From Solirubrobacteraceae bacterium (GTDB lineage: Bacteria > Actinomycetota > Thermoleophilia > Solirubrobacterales > Solirubrobacteraceae), in NCBI GenBank assembly GCA_031177685.1, contig JAPSGI010000022.1:1-34836 (forward strand): a stretch of DNA of 34,836 nt. Reading direction: 5' to 3'. The notes beneath the pieces were generated by a model, which did not search any database, was not told the DNA's origin, and saw only the letters and a program-made list of their open reading frames with translations. The position numbers and the translations under genes are program-made. Within the stretch, counting starts at the first letter, position 1. Each line of letters opens with the position of its first letter. Below, piece after piece: positions 7,395-16,431 of this stretch.

Positions 7395-9191
7395 TCAGCC
7401 GGAATCCGTCACCCGGGCGACCTCGGCGATGGACGTGCGACCCTGGCGGACCTTGTCCAGCCCGTCCTCGCGCAGCCGGCGCATCCCCTGCTGGAGCGCC
7501 ACCGCGCCGATGCGGTCCGCGGGCGCGCGCTCCAGAATCAGCTCGCGGATCTCGGGACTGACCATCATCACCTCGTAGAGGCCGATGCGCCCCTTGTAGC
7601 CGGTGTGGTTGCAGCGCCCGCAGCCCGCGGGCTCGTAGGCCTCGAGGTCGTACTGGGCGACGAACCCGTTGCGCCTGAGCACGTCCGCCGGGATCAGCGT
7701 GCGCTTCTTGCACGTCGCGCACAGCGTGCGCGCCAGGCGCTGGGCCACCACGCAGTCGATGGCGGAGGCGACCAGGAACGGCTCGATCTCCATCTCCAGC
7801 AGGCGCGTGATCGCCGTGGGGGCGTCGTTGGTGTGCAGCGTGGAGAGGACGAGGTGGCCCGTGAGCGCCGACTCCACCGCGATCTTCGCGGTCTCGGTGT
7901 CGCGGATCTCCCCCACCATGATCACGTCGGGGTCCGCGCGCATCATCGAGCGCAGCCCGTTGGCGAACGTCAGCCCGGCCTTCGGGTTGACCTGGATCTG
8001 CGTGATGCCGTCGACCTGGTACTCGACCGGGTCCTCGATCGTGATGATGTTCTTGTCGGTCGTGTTGATCGTCTGCAGCGCGGCGTAGAGCGTGGTGCTC
8101 TTACCGGAGCCCGTCGGGCCGGTGGCCAGCACGGCGCCGTAGGCGCGCTTGAAGGCCGACTCGTAGCGCTCGCGATCGTCCGGGCCCATCCCGAGACGGT
8201 CGAGGTCGACGATCGAGGCGTCCTTGTCGAGGATGCGCATCACGACCGACTCGCCGTGCACGCTGGGGAGCGTCACGACGCGCAGGTCTACGTGGCGGTC
8301 CTCGATCGACAGCCCGACGCGGCCGTCCTGGGGCAGGCGCCGCTCGGAGATGTCGAGGTCGGCCATGATCTTGATGCGGGACACGACGCCGCGGACCATG
8401 CGCCGCGGGACGGTGGCGGAGCTGGCCAGCACGCCGTCCACGCGGAAGCGCACCCGCAGCTCGCTGCCGTCCGGCTCGAAGTGGATGTCCGAGGCGCCCT
8501 GCTCGACCGCCTGCGCCACGATCGAGTGCACGAGCTTGATGACCGGCGCGTCGTCGGCCGACTCGCGCATGTCGACGACCTCGGCCGGCCCCTGCTCCTC
8601 CTCCTCGTCGGCGGCCTCCTGGACCACGTCGTCGAGGCGGTTCAGGCGCTTGACCAGGCCGGCCACGTCCTCGCGGGAGGCGACCGCGGGGCGAACCTCC
8701 AGCCCCGTCATGATCGCGATGTCGTCGACGGCCAGGACGTTGCTGGGATCGACCATCGCGAGCATCACGGTGCGCTCGTCGACGAACGAGACCGGGACCG
8801 CCTCGTAGCGCTTGGCCGCGCCGACGTTGATGAGGTTGGCGGCGCCCATGTCCACCTTGAAGGCGTTGAGGTCGAGGTGGTCGAGCCCGTAGCGCTCGGC
8901 CACGGCCCGGGCGAGCTGGTCCTGGCTCAGGCTGCCCTGCTCGACGAGGATCTGCTCGGGCGTGCGACCGGCCGTGCGCGCGGTCGCGATCGCCGCGTCG
9001 ACCTGGGCGCGGTCCACGAACGCCATGTCGACGAGCACGTCGGTGAGGAACCGCCCGGAGCCGCCGCGGCGGCTGGGCGGGGTGATGCCGCGGTTGGGTT
9101 CCTCCTGGGCAGGCTGGCGCGCGAGGGCGCCTTCGCTCTCGGGAGTCCCGTCGTCGACGGGTCGCAGATGTGGCCTGATGGCAGGGTCCAT
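7395..9191 (-). CDS. pilB: Type IV pilus extension ATPase PilB
   Basis: PilB (GspE family) powers pilus polymerisation. At 598 residues it has full length. The N-terminal MshEN domain spans about residues 40-195 (FLTDVLVDMAFVD, GLDHLDLNAFKVD, VDPSNVLAVDDIAIMTG). The core has ASDIHFEPDG, Walker A GPTGSGKSTTLY, Asp-box EDPVEYQV, Walker B VIMVGEIRD and the His box GHLVLSTLHTND. A zinc-binding tetracysteine motif, CATCKKRT and CGRCNHTGYKGR, is characteristic of PilB/GspE. An acidic insert (QEAADEEEEQGPAEV) links the N-terminal domain to the core and is probably a flexible hinge. It follows aroE after 49 nt and precedes pilT by 50 nt. Confidence 0.96.
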   Translation of the reverse strand: MDPAIRPHLRPVDDGTPESEGALARQPAQEEPNRGITPPSRRGGSGRFLTDVLVDMAFVDRAQVDAAIATARTAGRTPEQILVEQGSLSQDQLARAVAERYGLDHLDLNAFKVDMGAANLINVGAAKRYEAVPVSFVDERTVMLAMVDPSNVLAVDDIAIMTGLEVRPAVASREDVAGLVKRLNRLDDVVQEAADEEEEQGPAEVVDMRESADDAPVIKLVHSIVAQAVEQGASDIHFEPDGSELRVRFRVDGVLASSATVPRRMVRGVVSRIKIMADLDISERRLPQDGRVGLSIEDRHVDLRVVTLPSVHGESVVMRILDKDASIVDLDRLGMGPDDRERYESAFKRAYGAVLATGPTGSGKSTTLYAALQTINTTDKNIITIEDPVEYQVDGITQIQVNPKAGLTFANGLRSMMRADPDVIMVGEIRDTETAKIAVESALTGHLVLSTLHTNDAPTAITRLLEMEIEPFLVASAIDCVVAQRLARTLCATCKKRTLIPADVLRRNGFVAQYDLEAYEPAGCGRCNHTGYKGRIGLYEVMMVSPEIRELILERAPADRIGAVALQQGMRRLREDGLDKVRQGRTSIAEVARVTDSG

Positions 9192-9211
9192 GGAATGCTG
9201 CCTCTACGGCT

Positions 9212-9219
9212 CTATCGGC
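9212..9219 (-). promoter_or_regulatory. GCCGATAG promoter-like motif upstream of pilB
   Basis: On the minus strand the 49-nt aroE-pilB gap contains GCCGATAG, ending 20 nt before the pilB ATG, with TTCAG 14 nt upstream. It resembles the FliA/WhiG-type -10 and the motif ahead of pilT. If active, it would let the pil genes be expressed apart from the upstream housekeeping genes. Only the motif is seen; its activity is inferred. Confidence 0.3.
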
Positions 9220-9240
9220 GGCTGGCGCCGCAACTGAAGC

Positions 9241-9990
9241 TCAGGCGCGCACCGCGGCGCGCATCGCCTCGAGCGGCGCGGGCTTTCCCGTCCAGCGCTC
9301 GAAGCTCAGCGCGCCCTGGCGCACGAGCACCTCGAGGCCATCGACCGTGCGGGCGCCCGCCTTGCGCGCGGCGCTCAGCAGAGGTGTCTCGCGGTCCCCG
9401 TAGGCGAGGTCGACGACGATCTCCCACGGGGCGGCCGGCAGCGGGTCGCCGGCGGGGATGCAGCTGACGAGCAGGTCGCCGTCCGTTGGCTGCGTCACCG
9501 CCCGCACGCCCATGTCCTGCGCCAGTCGCCGTGCGCGCCCGGGCGTGCGGTTCCACACGCTGACGTCGGCGCCGTTCTCGCGCAGCGCCCACACGATTGC
9601 GCGAGCGCTGCCACCGGCGCCGAGGACGGTGGCGCGCATCCCGGCGGGGTCTTCGTCGAGAGCGACCATGAACCCCGGAGCGTCCGTGTTCTCGGCCTCG
9701 ATCTCGCCGTTCGCGAAGGTCAGGGTGTTGGCGGCGCCGATCGCTCGCGCGGTGGGCGTGGCGCGCGTGGCGGCGCGCAGGGCCGCCTCCTTGTGGGGGA
9801 TCGTCACGTTGGCCCCCGCGAACCCGGCGGCCGGCAGCGCGCGCACCGTCTCGTCCAGCAGCTCCGGCGGCACGGGCAGCAGCTGGTAGCGCCAGGTGTT
9901 CAGGCCGGCCGCGGCGAAGGCGGCCTCGTGCATGGCGGGCGAGCGGCTGTGCGCGACCGGCCAGCCCAGGACGCCGGCGCGCGGGCTCAA
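9241..9990 (-). CDS. aroE: Shikimate dehydrogenase
   Basis: AroE reduces 3-dehydroshikimate with NADPH in aromatic amino acid synthesis. The 249-residue protein has the substrate-binding SRSP near residue 16, catalytic Lys in NVTIPHKEAAL, Asp in NTDAPGF and the NADP-binding GAGGSARAI turn. The start is TTG at 9988-9990, overlapping the mltG stop (TTGA), which implies translational coupling. Starting here gives the canonical short N-terminus (SPRAGVLGWPVAHSRSP). The motif set fits AroE better than the quinate/shikimate paralogue YdiB, although short actinobacterial members are hard to separate. Confidence 0.94.
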   Translation of the reverse strand: MSPRAGVLGWPVAHSRSPAMHEAAFAAAGLNTWRYQLLPVPPELLDETVRALPAAGFAGANVTIPHKEAALRAATRATPTARAIGAANTLTFANGEIEAENTDAPGFMVALDEDPAGMRATVLGAGGSARAIVWALRENGADVSVWNRTPGRARRLAQDMGVRAVTQPTDGDLLVSCIPAGDPLPAAPWEIVVDLAYGDRETPLLSAARKAGARTVDGLEVLVRQGALSFERWTGKPAPLEAMRAAVRA

Positions 9991-11645
9991 CAGTCGACGG
10001 GCGAGCGGCCCTGGCGCTGGCGCTCGGCCTCATAGCGCTGCACCGCGCGCTGGAACTCCGCGTCGGTCTTGGTGAACGCGTGCTCGCCCTTGCCGCACGG
10101 CTTGACCACGAAGTAGAGGAAGTCCGTGCGGGCGGGGTTGGCGGCAGCGCGGATCGAGGCGAGCCCCGGATTGCCGATCGGCGTCGGGGGCAGTCCCTGG
10201 CGCAGGCGCGTGTTGTACGGCGTGTCGCGCTCGAGCTCCGACATCCGCAGGGGCCGCTGCCAGTTGTCGAGCTGGTAGCGGATCGTGGCGTCGATCCCGA
10301 GGGGGATGCTCTGCGCCAGCCGGTTGTAGATGACGGACGAGATCAGCCGGCGGTCCTTGGGGACGCTGGCCTCGCGCTCGATCATCGAGGCGATGATCAG
10401 CACCTCGTACGGCGTCAGGTTCTTCGACCGCGCATAGCGCAGGTTCACCGTCGCGAACTGCTTGCGGAAGGTCTGCAGCTGCTTGCTCACCAGGTCGGAC
10501 ACGGGCGCCCCGACGCGCACCTTGTACGTCGCCGGGAACAGGAAGCCCTCCTTGGTGCGGATCGACCGCGGCGCCCCGTACTGCTGCGGGCGCAGCGCCG
10601 TCGAACGGGCCACGGCACCGGCGTAGCTGCCCCGCAGCGACGTGCGGCGCAGCAGGCGGTTGGCCTCGGTGATCGTCCGCCCCTCGGTGATCGTTATGTC
10701 CGTCGTCTTGGGCGGCGGCGGGCCCTTGCCGAGCGCGGCGAGGGCGTCCCCGAAGGACGTGTCCTCGCGGAAGGTGTAGTTGCCGGGCTTGATGTCGCCG
10801 GTGCCCTCGAGCTTGGCGCGTAGCTTGAAGAAGAAGGCGGAGGAGACGACACCGCGCTCGGCCAGGATGTCGCCGGCCTGGCTGATCCCGGCGCCGCGCG
10901 GGATGCTGACGGAGACCGGCGGCCCGCCGTCGCCGTGTAGCGGCTGGAAGAGCTGCATCAAAAACCAGCCCGCCCCCAGGATTGCCAGCACCGCGACGAT
11001 CAGCAGCGCCAGCGGCCAGCGCCGCGGGGAAGGCGGCCCGTTCCGGCCGCGGGTTCCGCGCCGCGGCGGCGGGGCGTCCAGCCGCGACCAGTCCTCGGCG
11101 ATGGCGCCATCGAGGACCGCCGAGGGAGCATCGGCGCGAGCGGCTCGCGGGCGCGCGCCGTCGACGCTCGCCGGGCGCGCGGCGGCGGGCCCCGGCCGCG
11201 CGGGCGCGACGGCCGGCGCCGGTGCGCGTTCCGTGACGGCCCGGGTCGGTTCTGTGACCGGCCGCTCCTTTTGCTCCGTGACCGGCCGCGTTTGCTCCGT
11301 GACCGGCGCTGCCAGGTCCGGGAACGGCTGGGCCGGTCGGGGGTCGGGCTGGGCCGGTTCGGTGACTGCCCGGTCGTGTCGCGTGATCGGCCGATCCTGT
11401 CCCGCGACCGGGCGGGCCGGTTCTGTCGCGGGCCGGGTCGGTTCTGTCGCGGGCCGGGCCGGTTCTGTCGCGGGCCGGGATGGTTCGGTGGACGGCGGGG
11501 GTGTCTCCAGTGGCGGCGGGATGGCCTGGTCGGCTGGGATGCCCTCGCGGGCGGCGCGGCGGGCTTCGCGCTCCTGGCGGGCGCGCTCTCGTTCCTCGTT
11601 GGTGCGCTCGCGACTAGGCGGCGATTTGCGGTCGAACAGGGCCAT
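9987..11645 (-). CDS. mltG: Endolytic murein transglycosylase MltG (YceG-like)
   Basis: MltG cleaves nascent glycan strands and is thought to set their length. The 552-residue protein has three parts. A long cytoplasmic Pro/Thr/Glu/Arg-rich region (about 1-200) contains near-repeats such as RPATEPA. One transmembrane helix follows (WPLALLIVAVLAILGAGWFL, about 210-230), then an extracellular YceG domain with LysM-like and catalytic subdomains. The catalytic Glu is in IIASMIEREAS. The downstream pattern IDATIRYQL...NTRLRQGLPPTPIGNPGLASI is typical of the family. The N-terminal extension is much longer than in Proteobacteria but is common in actinobacteria. It lies between ruvX (123 nt upstream) and aroE (overlapping). 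Confidence 0.94.
   Translation of the reverse strand: MALFDRKSPPSRERTNEERERARQEREARRAAREGIPADQAIPPPLETPPPSTEPSRPATEPARPATEPTRPATEPARPVAGQDRPITRHDRAVTEPAQPDPRPAQPFPDLAAPVTEQTRPVTEQKERPVTEPTRAVTERAPAPAVAPARPGPAAARPASVDGARPRAARADAPSAVLDGAIAEDWSRLDAPPPRRGTRGRNGPPSPRRWPLALLIVAVLAILGAGWFLMQLFQPLHGDGGPPVSVSIPRGAGISQAGDILAERGVVSSAFFFKLRAKLEGTGDIKPGNYTFREDTSFGDALAALGKGPPPPKTTDITITEGRTITEANRLLRRTSLRGSYAGAVARSTALRPQQYGAPRSIRTKEGFLFPATYKVRVGAPVSDLVSKQLQTFRKQFATVNLRYARSKNLTPYEVLIIASMIEREASVPKDRRLISSVIYNRLAQSIPLGIDATIRYQLDNWQRPLRMSELERDTPYNTRLRQGLPPTPIGNPGLASIRAAANPARTDFLYFVVKPCGKGEHAFTKTDAEFQRAVQRYEAERQRQGRSPVDC
11414..11476. repeat. Three 21-bp tandem repeats inside mltG
   Basis: Three consecutive 21-bp units differ by one base in the middle copy. 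In mltG they encode the heptad RPATEPA/T, and diverged flanking copies (ATEPSR, VTEPAQ, VTEQTR) continue the pattern. The unit length is a multiple of three, so copy number can change without breaking the frame. It lies in the cytoplasmic disordered region. Confidence 0.85.
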
Positions 11646-11768
11646 CGGCTGTGCTCCGGCCGGCCGGCGCGAGCTTCTCCCGGGACGGAGTCCGGGATCG
11701 CGCCGACGAAGCGGTCGCGGTGGCTGGCCGGAGCGCGAAAGGCTACCTACCCGTCTGAAGCCGGGGCG

Positions 11769-12161
11769 TCACGCTTCGCCGTGCGCGGCCAGCCACGCCT
11801 CGAGCAGGTGCGCGGCGGCGCGCGAGTCCTCGCTCGCCGACCCGCCGGTGCGCCGCGCTTGCGCGGTCGTCAGCCGCTCGTCGTACAGCGTCACCGCGAC
11901 CGGCGCGACGGCCTCGCGCACTTGATCCGCAAACGCGCGCGCCGCGGACGTCTGCGCCGACTCCTCACCCGCAAGCGTCAGCGGCAGACCGACCACCACC
12001 GTTCCCACCTCCAGCCCGTGCACCAGCTCGGACAGGAGCCGCAGCCCGGCCTCGGACCCCGGCCGCTCGATCGGGTCCAGCGGCGTCGCCAGCACGCCCG
12101 TCGGGTCGCTGACCGCCACGCCGCACCGCGCCTCGCCGTAGTCAAGCGCGAGGACCCTCAT
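11769..12161 (-). CDS. ruvX: Holliday junction resolvase-like / pre-16S rRNA nuclease RuvX (YqgF)
   Basis: The RNase H-fold protein of the YqgF family is implicated in 16S rRNA 5'-end maturation. From ATG 12161 it is 130 residues, the usual length. The fold's acidic residues are visible: LALDYGEARCGVAVSD (first Asp), the central VVVGLPL strand with Glu in the following helix, and TLYDERLTT and ASEDSRAA near the C-terminus. A longer frame from 12209 adds 16 residues (PLSRLYRPNDTQVGR) unlike the family N-terminus, so I chose MRVLALDYG. It follows alaS by 60 nt; alaS-ruvX-mltG-aroE is a familiar actinobacterial order. Confidence 0.92.
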   Translation of the reverse strand: MRVLALDYGEARCGVAVSDPTGVLATPLDPIERPGSEAGLRLLSELVHGLEVGTVVVGLPLTLAGEESAQTSAARAFADQVREAVAPVAVTLYDERLTTAQARRTGGSASEDSRAAAHLLEAWLAAHGEA

Positions 12162-12221
12162 TCGACCAACTTGCGTGTCATTCGGCCGGTATAGGCGGCT
12201 TAACGGCACGCAACTTGCGGA

Positions 12222-14852
12222 TCACGCGCTCAGCGCCTCCTCGATCGCGCGGCGGGCGGCGGCCAGGGCTGCGGCGGTCTTGGAGGGATCCCGGCCGCCG
12301 GCGCGGGCCATCGTGTCGCGCCCGCCGCCGCCGCCGCCGGCCACCTCGGCGGCCGCCTTGACGATCGCGCCCGCCTTGACGCCGCGCTCGACGAGCGCCG
12401 GCGCGACGCTCGCGACGAACGAGACCTTGCCCTCGCCCGGGGCGGCCAGCACTATCGCCGCCTCCGGGTGCTTGGCCTTGAGCTGGTCCATCGTCCGCAG
12501 GAGCGTCTTCTCGTCGGACGCCGGGACCTCGGCGATCACGGCGCCGACCCCGGCGATCTCCTCGGCGGTGAACTCGTCGACCGAGACAGCCGCCGCGGGC
12601 CGCGACGAGCTCGCCTTCGCCGCCTCGCGCAGCTTCGCCACCGCGGCGGGAACCTGCTCGGGCTGCGTGCGCAGCTCGCGCGCCACGTCGCGCAGCAGGC
12701 CGTCGTGGCGGCGCAGCAGGTCCACCGCGGCCGGCCCGGTCAGCGCCTCGATGCGGCGAACGTTCGCGGCGCTCGAGGTCTCCGTGACGATGCGCAGCAG
12801 CCCGATCTCCGCCGTGGACCGGACGTGCGTCCCGCCGCACAGCTCGCGCGAGAAGTTGCCGTCGCCGATCTCGACCATGCGCACGACGTCGCCGTACTTC
12901 TCGCCGAACAGCGCCATCGCGCCGAGCGCGCGCGCCTCCTCCAGGGTCGTGGTCAAAGCACGCACCGGCTGGTTGGCGAGGATCCACTCGTTGACGCGGT
13001 CCTCGACGGCGCGCAGCTCCTCGGCGCTCAGCGCCCCACCGTGCGTGAAGTCGAAGCGCAGCTTGTCGGGGCCCACATAGGAGCCGGCCTGGCGCACGTG
13101 CGTACCGAGGCGCTCGCGCAGCGCCGCGTGCAGGAGGTGCGTCCCGGTGTGGTTCGCCTCGGTGGCGTGGCGCGCGCGCTCGTCGACCCGCGCGACGACC
13201 GGCGCGCCGGCCTCCACACGACCCTCCTTGACGTCCAGCACCAGCACCTGGTCGTCGCCGACCCGCACCACCGCATCCACGCCGGCCTCGAAGCCCTCGC
13301 CCACGACGACGCCCCGATCGGAGATCTGCCCCCCGCCCTCGGCGTAGAACGGCGACTCCAGGAGCTTGGCCAGCACCCGCTCGGGCTCCCCCTGACCGGC
13401 GCCGTTCGCCGGGGCCAAGGCGCCCACCGTAGTCGCCTGCTCCGTCGTCGCGTAGCCCGTGAAGTCGGTGGCGAACGCAGCCGACTGGGCAAACTCGCGC
13501 ACGTGCTCGCGCCCACCGTCGCCCTCGTTCATCGCGACCGCCGAGCGCGCCCGGGCCCGCTGGCGCTCCATCAAGGTCTCGAAGCCGGACTCGTCCACGC
13601 CCAGCCCGGCCTCCCCCGCCAGCTCGCGCGTCAAGTCGAAGGGGAACCCGTACGTGTCGTGCAGCTGGAAGGCGGCGTCCGCACCGATGCCCTCCAGCCC
13701 CTCCTCGCGCGAGCGCGCGACGATCTCGTCGAGCAGCCGCGTGCCGGTCTCCAGCGTGCGTCCGAACGCCTCCTCCTCCGCGCGCACCCAGCGCAGGATC
13801 GCGTCGCGCTGCTCGTGCAGCTCCGGGTACTCCCCGCCCATCAGCTCGATCACGCGCTCGGAGAAGCGCGGGAGGAACCCGGGCTCCAGCTCGATGCGCC
13901 GCCCCTGGAGGATCGCGCGGCGCATCACCCGGCGCAGGATGTACCCGCGGTCCTCGTTGGAGGGAACGACCCCGTCGCCGATCAGGAACGTCATGCCGCG
14001 CGAGTGGTCGGCCAGGACGCGCAGCGCGCGCGTGGTGCGCTCGTCCTGCCCCATGCGCCGGCCCGACAGCTCCTCGCCCAGCTGCACGAGCGGCAGGAAC
14101 TGGTCGGTCTCGTACACGGAGGGGACGTCCTGCAGGATCGCCGCCATGCGGTTGAGGCCCAGCCCCGTGTCGATGTTCTGCGCCGGCAGCGGAGTCAGCG
14201 TGCCCGGGGGCTCCTGGTTGAACTGCATGAAGACGAGGTTCCAGAACTCCAGGAAGCGCTCGGTGTCGTCGCCCGGGCGGTCGTCCTCGCCGCCGAAGTC
14301 CGGCCCGCGGTCGAGGTAGAGCTCGCTGCACGGGCCGCACGGCCCGGTCGGGCCGGCCTGCCAGAAGTTGTCCTCGCTGCCCAGCCGCACGATGCGCTCG
14401 TCGGGAACTCCCACGGCGCGCCAGGCCTCGATCGCCTCCTCGTCCGGGCCCAGTCCGAGCGAGTCGTCGCCGCGGTGGACGGTGACCCAGATGTCCTCCT
14501 CGCGCAGCCCGAACCCCTCGCGCGACAGCTCCCACGCGAACTCCACCGCGCCCGTCTTGAAGTAGTCCCCGATCGAGAAGTTGCCGAGCATCTCGAAGAA
14601 CGTCAGGTGGCGCGCCGTGCTCCCCACGTTCTCGACGTCGGTCGTACGGAACACCTTCTGGCACGTCGTCAGGCGGTGATGCGGCGCCGGCTCACGCCCC
14701 ATGAAGTACGGCTTGAGCGGATGCATCCCCGCCGTCGTGAGCAGGACCGACGGGTCGTACTCGGCGGGCACCAGCGACGCGGACGCCAGCCGCCGGTGGT
14801 CGCGGGCCACGAAGAATTCAATGAAGGTGCGGCGTATCTCGTCCGAGGTCAT
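12222..14852 (-). CDS. alaS: Alanyl-tRNA synthetase
   Basis: AlaRS charges tRNA-Ala and edits mis-activated Ser and Gly. At 876 residues it is full length. The N-terminal class II core has TTAGMHPLKPYFMG, KVFRTTDVENVG, TFFEMLGNFSIGDYFK and GPTGPCGPCSEL. The editing domain has the zinc-binding HxxxH (ANHTGTHLLHAAL) and the Cys/His pair in CGGTHV. The C-terminal C-Ala domain ends with a Gly-rich VAGGGGGGRDTMARAGG segment. It is the first gene of the minus-strand block. About 70 bp separate its ATG from the divergent secreted protein; I see no clear promoter there. Confidence 0.97.
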   Translation of the reverse strand: MTSDEIRRTFIEFFVARDHRRLASASLVPAEYDPSVLLTTAGMHPLKPYFMGREPAPHHRLTTCQKVFRTTDVENVGSTARHLTFFEMLGNFSIGDYFKTGAVEFAWELSREGFGLREEDIWVTVHRGDDSLGLGPDEEAIEAWRAVGVPDERIVRLGSEDNFWQAGPTGPCGPCSELYLDRGPDFGGEDDRPGDDTERFLEFWNLVFMQFNQEPPGTLTPLPAQNIDTGLGLNRMAAILQDVPSVYETDQFLPLVQLGEELSGRRMGQDERTTRALRVLADHSRGMTFLIGDGVVPSNEDRGYILRRVMRRAILQGRRIELEPGFLPRFSERVIELMGGEYPELHEQRDAILRWVRAEEEAFGRTLETGTRLLDEIVARSREEGLEGIGADAAFQLHDTYGFPFDLTRELAGEAGLGVDESGFETLMERQRARARSAVAMNEGDGGREHVREFAQSAAFATDFTGYATTEQATTVGALAPANGAGQGEPERVLAKLLESPFYAEGGGQISDRGVVVGEGFEAGVDAVVRVGDDQVLVLDVKEGRVEAGAPVVARVDERARHATEANHTGTHLLHAALRERLGTHVRQAGSYVGPDKLRFDFTHGGALSAEELRAVEDRVNEWILANQPVRALTTTLEEARALGAMALFGEKYGDVVRMVEIGDGNFSRELCGGTHVRSTAEIGLLRIVTETSSAANVRRIEALTGPAAVDLLRRHDGLLRDVARELRTQPEQVPAAVAKLREAAKASSSRPAAAVSVDEFTAEEIAGVGAVIAEVPASDEKTLLRTMDQLKAKHPEAAIVLAAPGEGKVSFVASVAPALVERGVKAGAIVKAAAEVAGGGGGGRDTMARAGGRDPSKTAAALAAARRAIEEALSA

Positions 14853-14922
14853 GCGATCGAGAGTCTAGGTCGGCGCGATCGTGGCGGCGCGGCACCCGCG
14901 CGGCACGATTAGCCTGGACCCG

Positions 14923-16428
14923 GTGCGCCGCCGCCTCATCTGGCTGCCCGCCGCGCTCATCCTGCTGGTGCCCGCGGCGCCCGCCGCCGCGCGCTACCCG
15001 TGGCGGCCGATCGAGGAAGCCGCGTTCGGCGACCCGGGGAATCGCGGCGTCGTCGCCCTGGAGGCGTTCGGCAGCCGGCTGTTCGCGGGGACGGAGCGCT
15101 GGGGCGGCAGCGGCCCGGCGCAGCTGTGGACTAGCGCGTCGGGCGAGCCGCGCTCCTGGACGCGGGTCGGCGACCTGCGCCCGCCGCCGCCGGCCTCGGC
15201 CACCGCGATCTCGGCGCTGGCCGGCGCGCCGGGGGGTCCGCTCTTCCTCGGCACCGCCGACCCCGCCGGCGCCGCGGTGTACCGGTCCGGCGACGGCGTC
15301 ACCTGGGAACTGGCCACCGGCCCCGGAAGCGGGTGGCTCCCGGCGCGCGCGCTCGCGGTCAGCGCGCTGGCCGTGCACGGCGGCGCCGTCTACGCCGGCA
15401 CGCGCCACCCGCGCGGCGGCGCGCTGTGGCGCGCACCACTGACGGGCGGGCGGTTCGAGCGGGTGCTGGCCTTCGGCGGGCGCCGCGCGGTCACCGATGC
15501 GGTGACCGCGCTCCAGCGCTTCCGCGGCCATCTGTACGCCGGCACCCACCGGACGGCCGGCAACGGGCGCCTGTGGCGCTCAGCCAGCGGCGCGCCCGGA
15601 ACCTGGCGCGCCGTGCGCGTCCACGATCGCGGTCGGGTTCGTCCCGGCAACGTCACGATGGGCTCCGCGCTCGCCGTGTTCGAGGGCGCGCTGCACGTCG
15701 CCACGCGCAACCCGCGCTTCGGGGCCGAGCTGTACCGCACGCGCGACGGGCGGCGCTGGAGCGTCGCAACGTACGCGGGAATCCCGGGCGCCGAGCGGCG
15801 CCACGAGGAGATCCACGACTTCGCGCGGACCTTCGATTACCTGTGGATGATCGAGGCCGTGGGGCTGGCGCGGGTATGGCGAGCGCAATCCCACGAGCTG
15901 TCCCCAGGCGAGATCTCTTTGGGCTTCCATCAGACGAACGACGACGGGTTCGGCCGGCGCACGATCCGCGGCGGCCTGCCGGTGGTGGCGGCCTTCCGCG
16001 ACGCCGTCTACTGGGGCGGGCGCGACACGGTGCACGGGGCGCAGGTGTGGCGGGTGGGCCAAGCGGACATCGACCGCTTCGATGGCATCGGCCCCGGCGT
16101 TCGCTTCGCCCCCGGGCCCCTGAGGCTCGCGCCCGGCGGGGTGGTGGCGGTGACGATCCGCTGCCCGCGGGAGGACCCGAACGGATGCCGCGGCCAGCTG
16201 ACCGTGCGCACCCACGGAATCTTCCGAATCGGCGCGGTCCGCCGGCGCATCCTCATCGGCCGGAAGATCTTCGAGATGGACGCCGGCCGCTCGCTCACCC
16301 TGCGCTTCCGCGTACCCGCCGCCGAGCGCCGGGTGCTGCGGCGACTGGGCCGCGTCGGGGTGCGCGCCCGCAGCCTCGAACTGGACAACGCGCACGACAG
16401 CGTCGCGGACTACGTCCTGGAGGCGTGA
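14923..16428 (+). CDS. Secreted beta-propeller-like protein
   Basis: I do not recognise a named family. From GTG 14923 the protein begins with an excellent signal peptide (RRRLIWLPAALILLVPAAPAAA). The body repeats the pattern 'hydrophobic strand-FAGT/YAGT-x-LWRS': RLFAGTERWGGSGPAQLW, AVYAGTRHPRGGALWRA, HLYAGTHRTAGNGRLWRS, ALHVATRNPRFGAELYRT and AVYWGGRDTVHGAQVWRV. About five to six such blades suggest a beta-propeller like those in BNR/sialidase-type or PQQ-like proteins, but the Asp-box is not clear. The last 110 residues resemble the basic C-terminal domain found on other secreted proteins here. An in-frame GTG at 14881 gives a 14-residue longer version that buries the signal peptide. The stop lies 3 nt before the convergent mnmA stop. 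Confidence 0.75.
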   Translation: MRRRLIWLPAALILLVPAAPAAARYPWRPIEEAAFGDPGNRGVVALEAFGSRLFAGTERWGGSGPAQLWTSASGEPRSWTRVGDLRPPPPASATAISALAGAPGGPLFLGTADPAGAAVYRSGDGVTWELATGPGSGWLPARALAVSALAVHGGAVYAGTRHPRGGALWRAPLTGGRFERVLAFGGRRAVTDAVTALQRFRGHLYAGTHRTAGNGRLWRSASGAPGTWRAVRVHDRGRVRPGNVTMGSALAVFEGALHVATRNPRFGAELYRTRDGRRWSVATYAGIPGAERRHEEIHDFARTFDYLWMIEAVGLARVWRAQSHELSPGEISLGFHQTNDDGFGRRTIRGGLPVVAAFRDAVYWGGRDTVHGAQVWRVGQADIDRFDGIGPGVRFAPGPLRLAPGGVVAVTIRCPREDPNGCRGQLTVRTHGIFRIGAVRRRILIGRKIFEMDAGRSLTLRFRVPAAERRVLRRLGRVGVRARSLELDNAHDSVADYVLEA

Positions 16429-16431
16429 GCG

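Noticed and set aside
11395-11480. CRISPR-like repeat array
   Set aside because: Units are 21 bp, contiguous without spacers and in frame with mltG; they encode a protein heptad. No CRISPR array was seen in the window.
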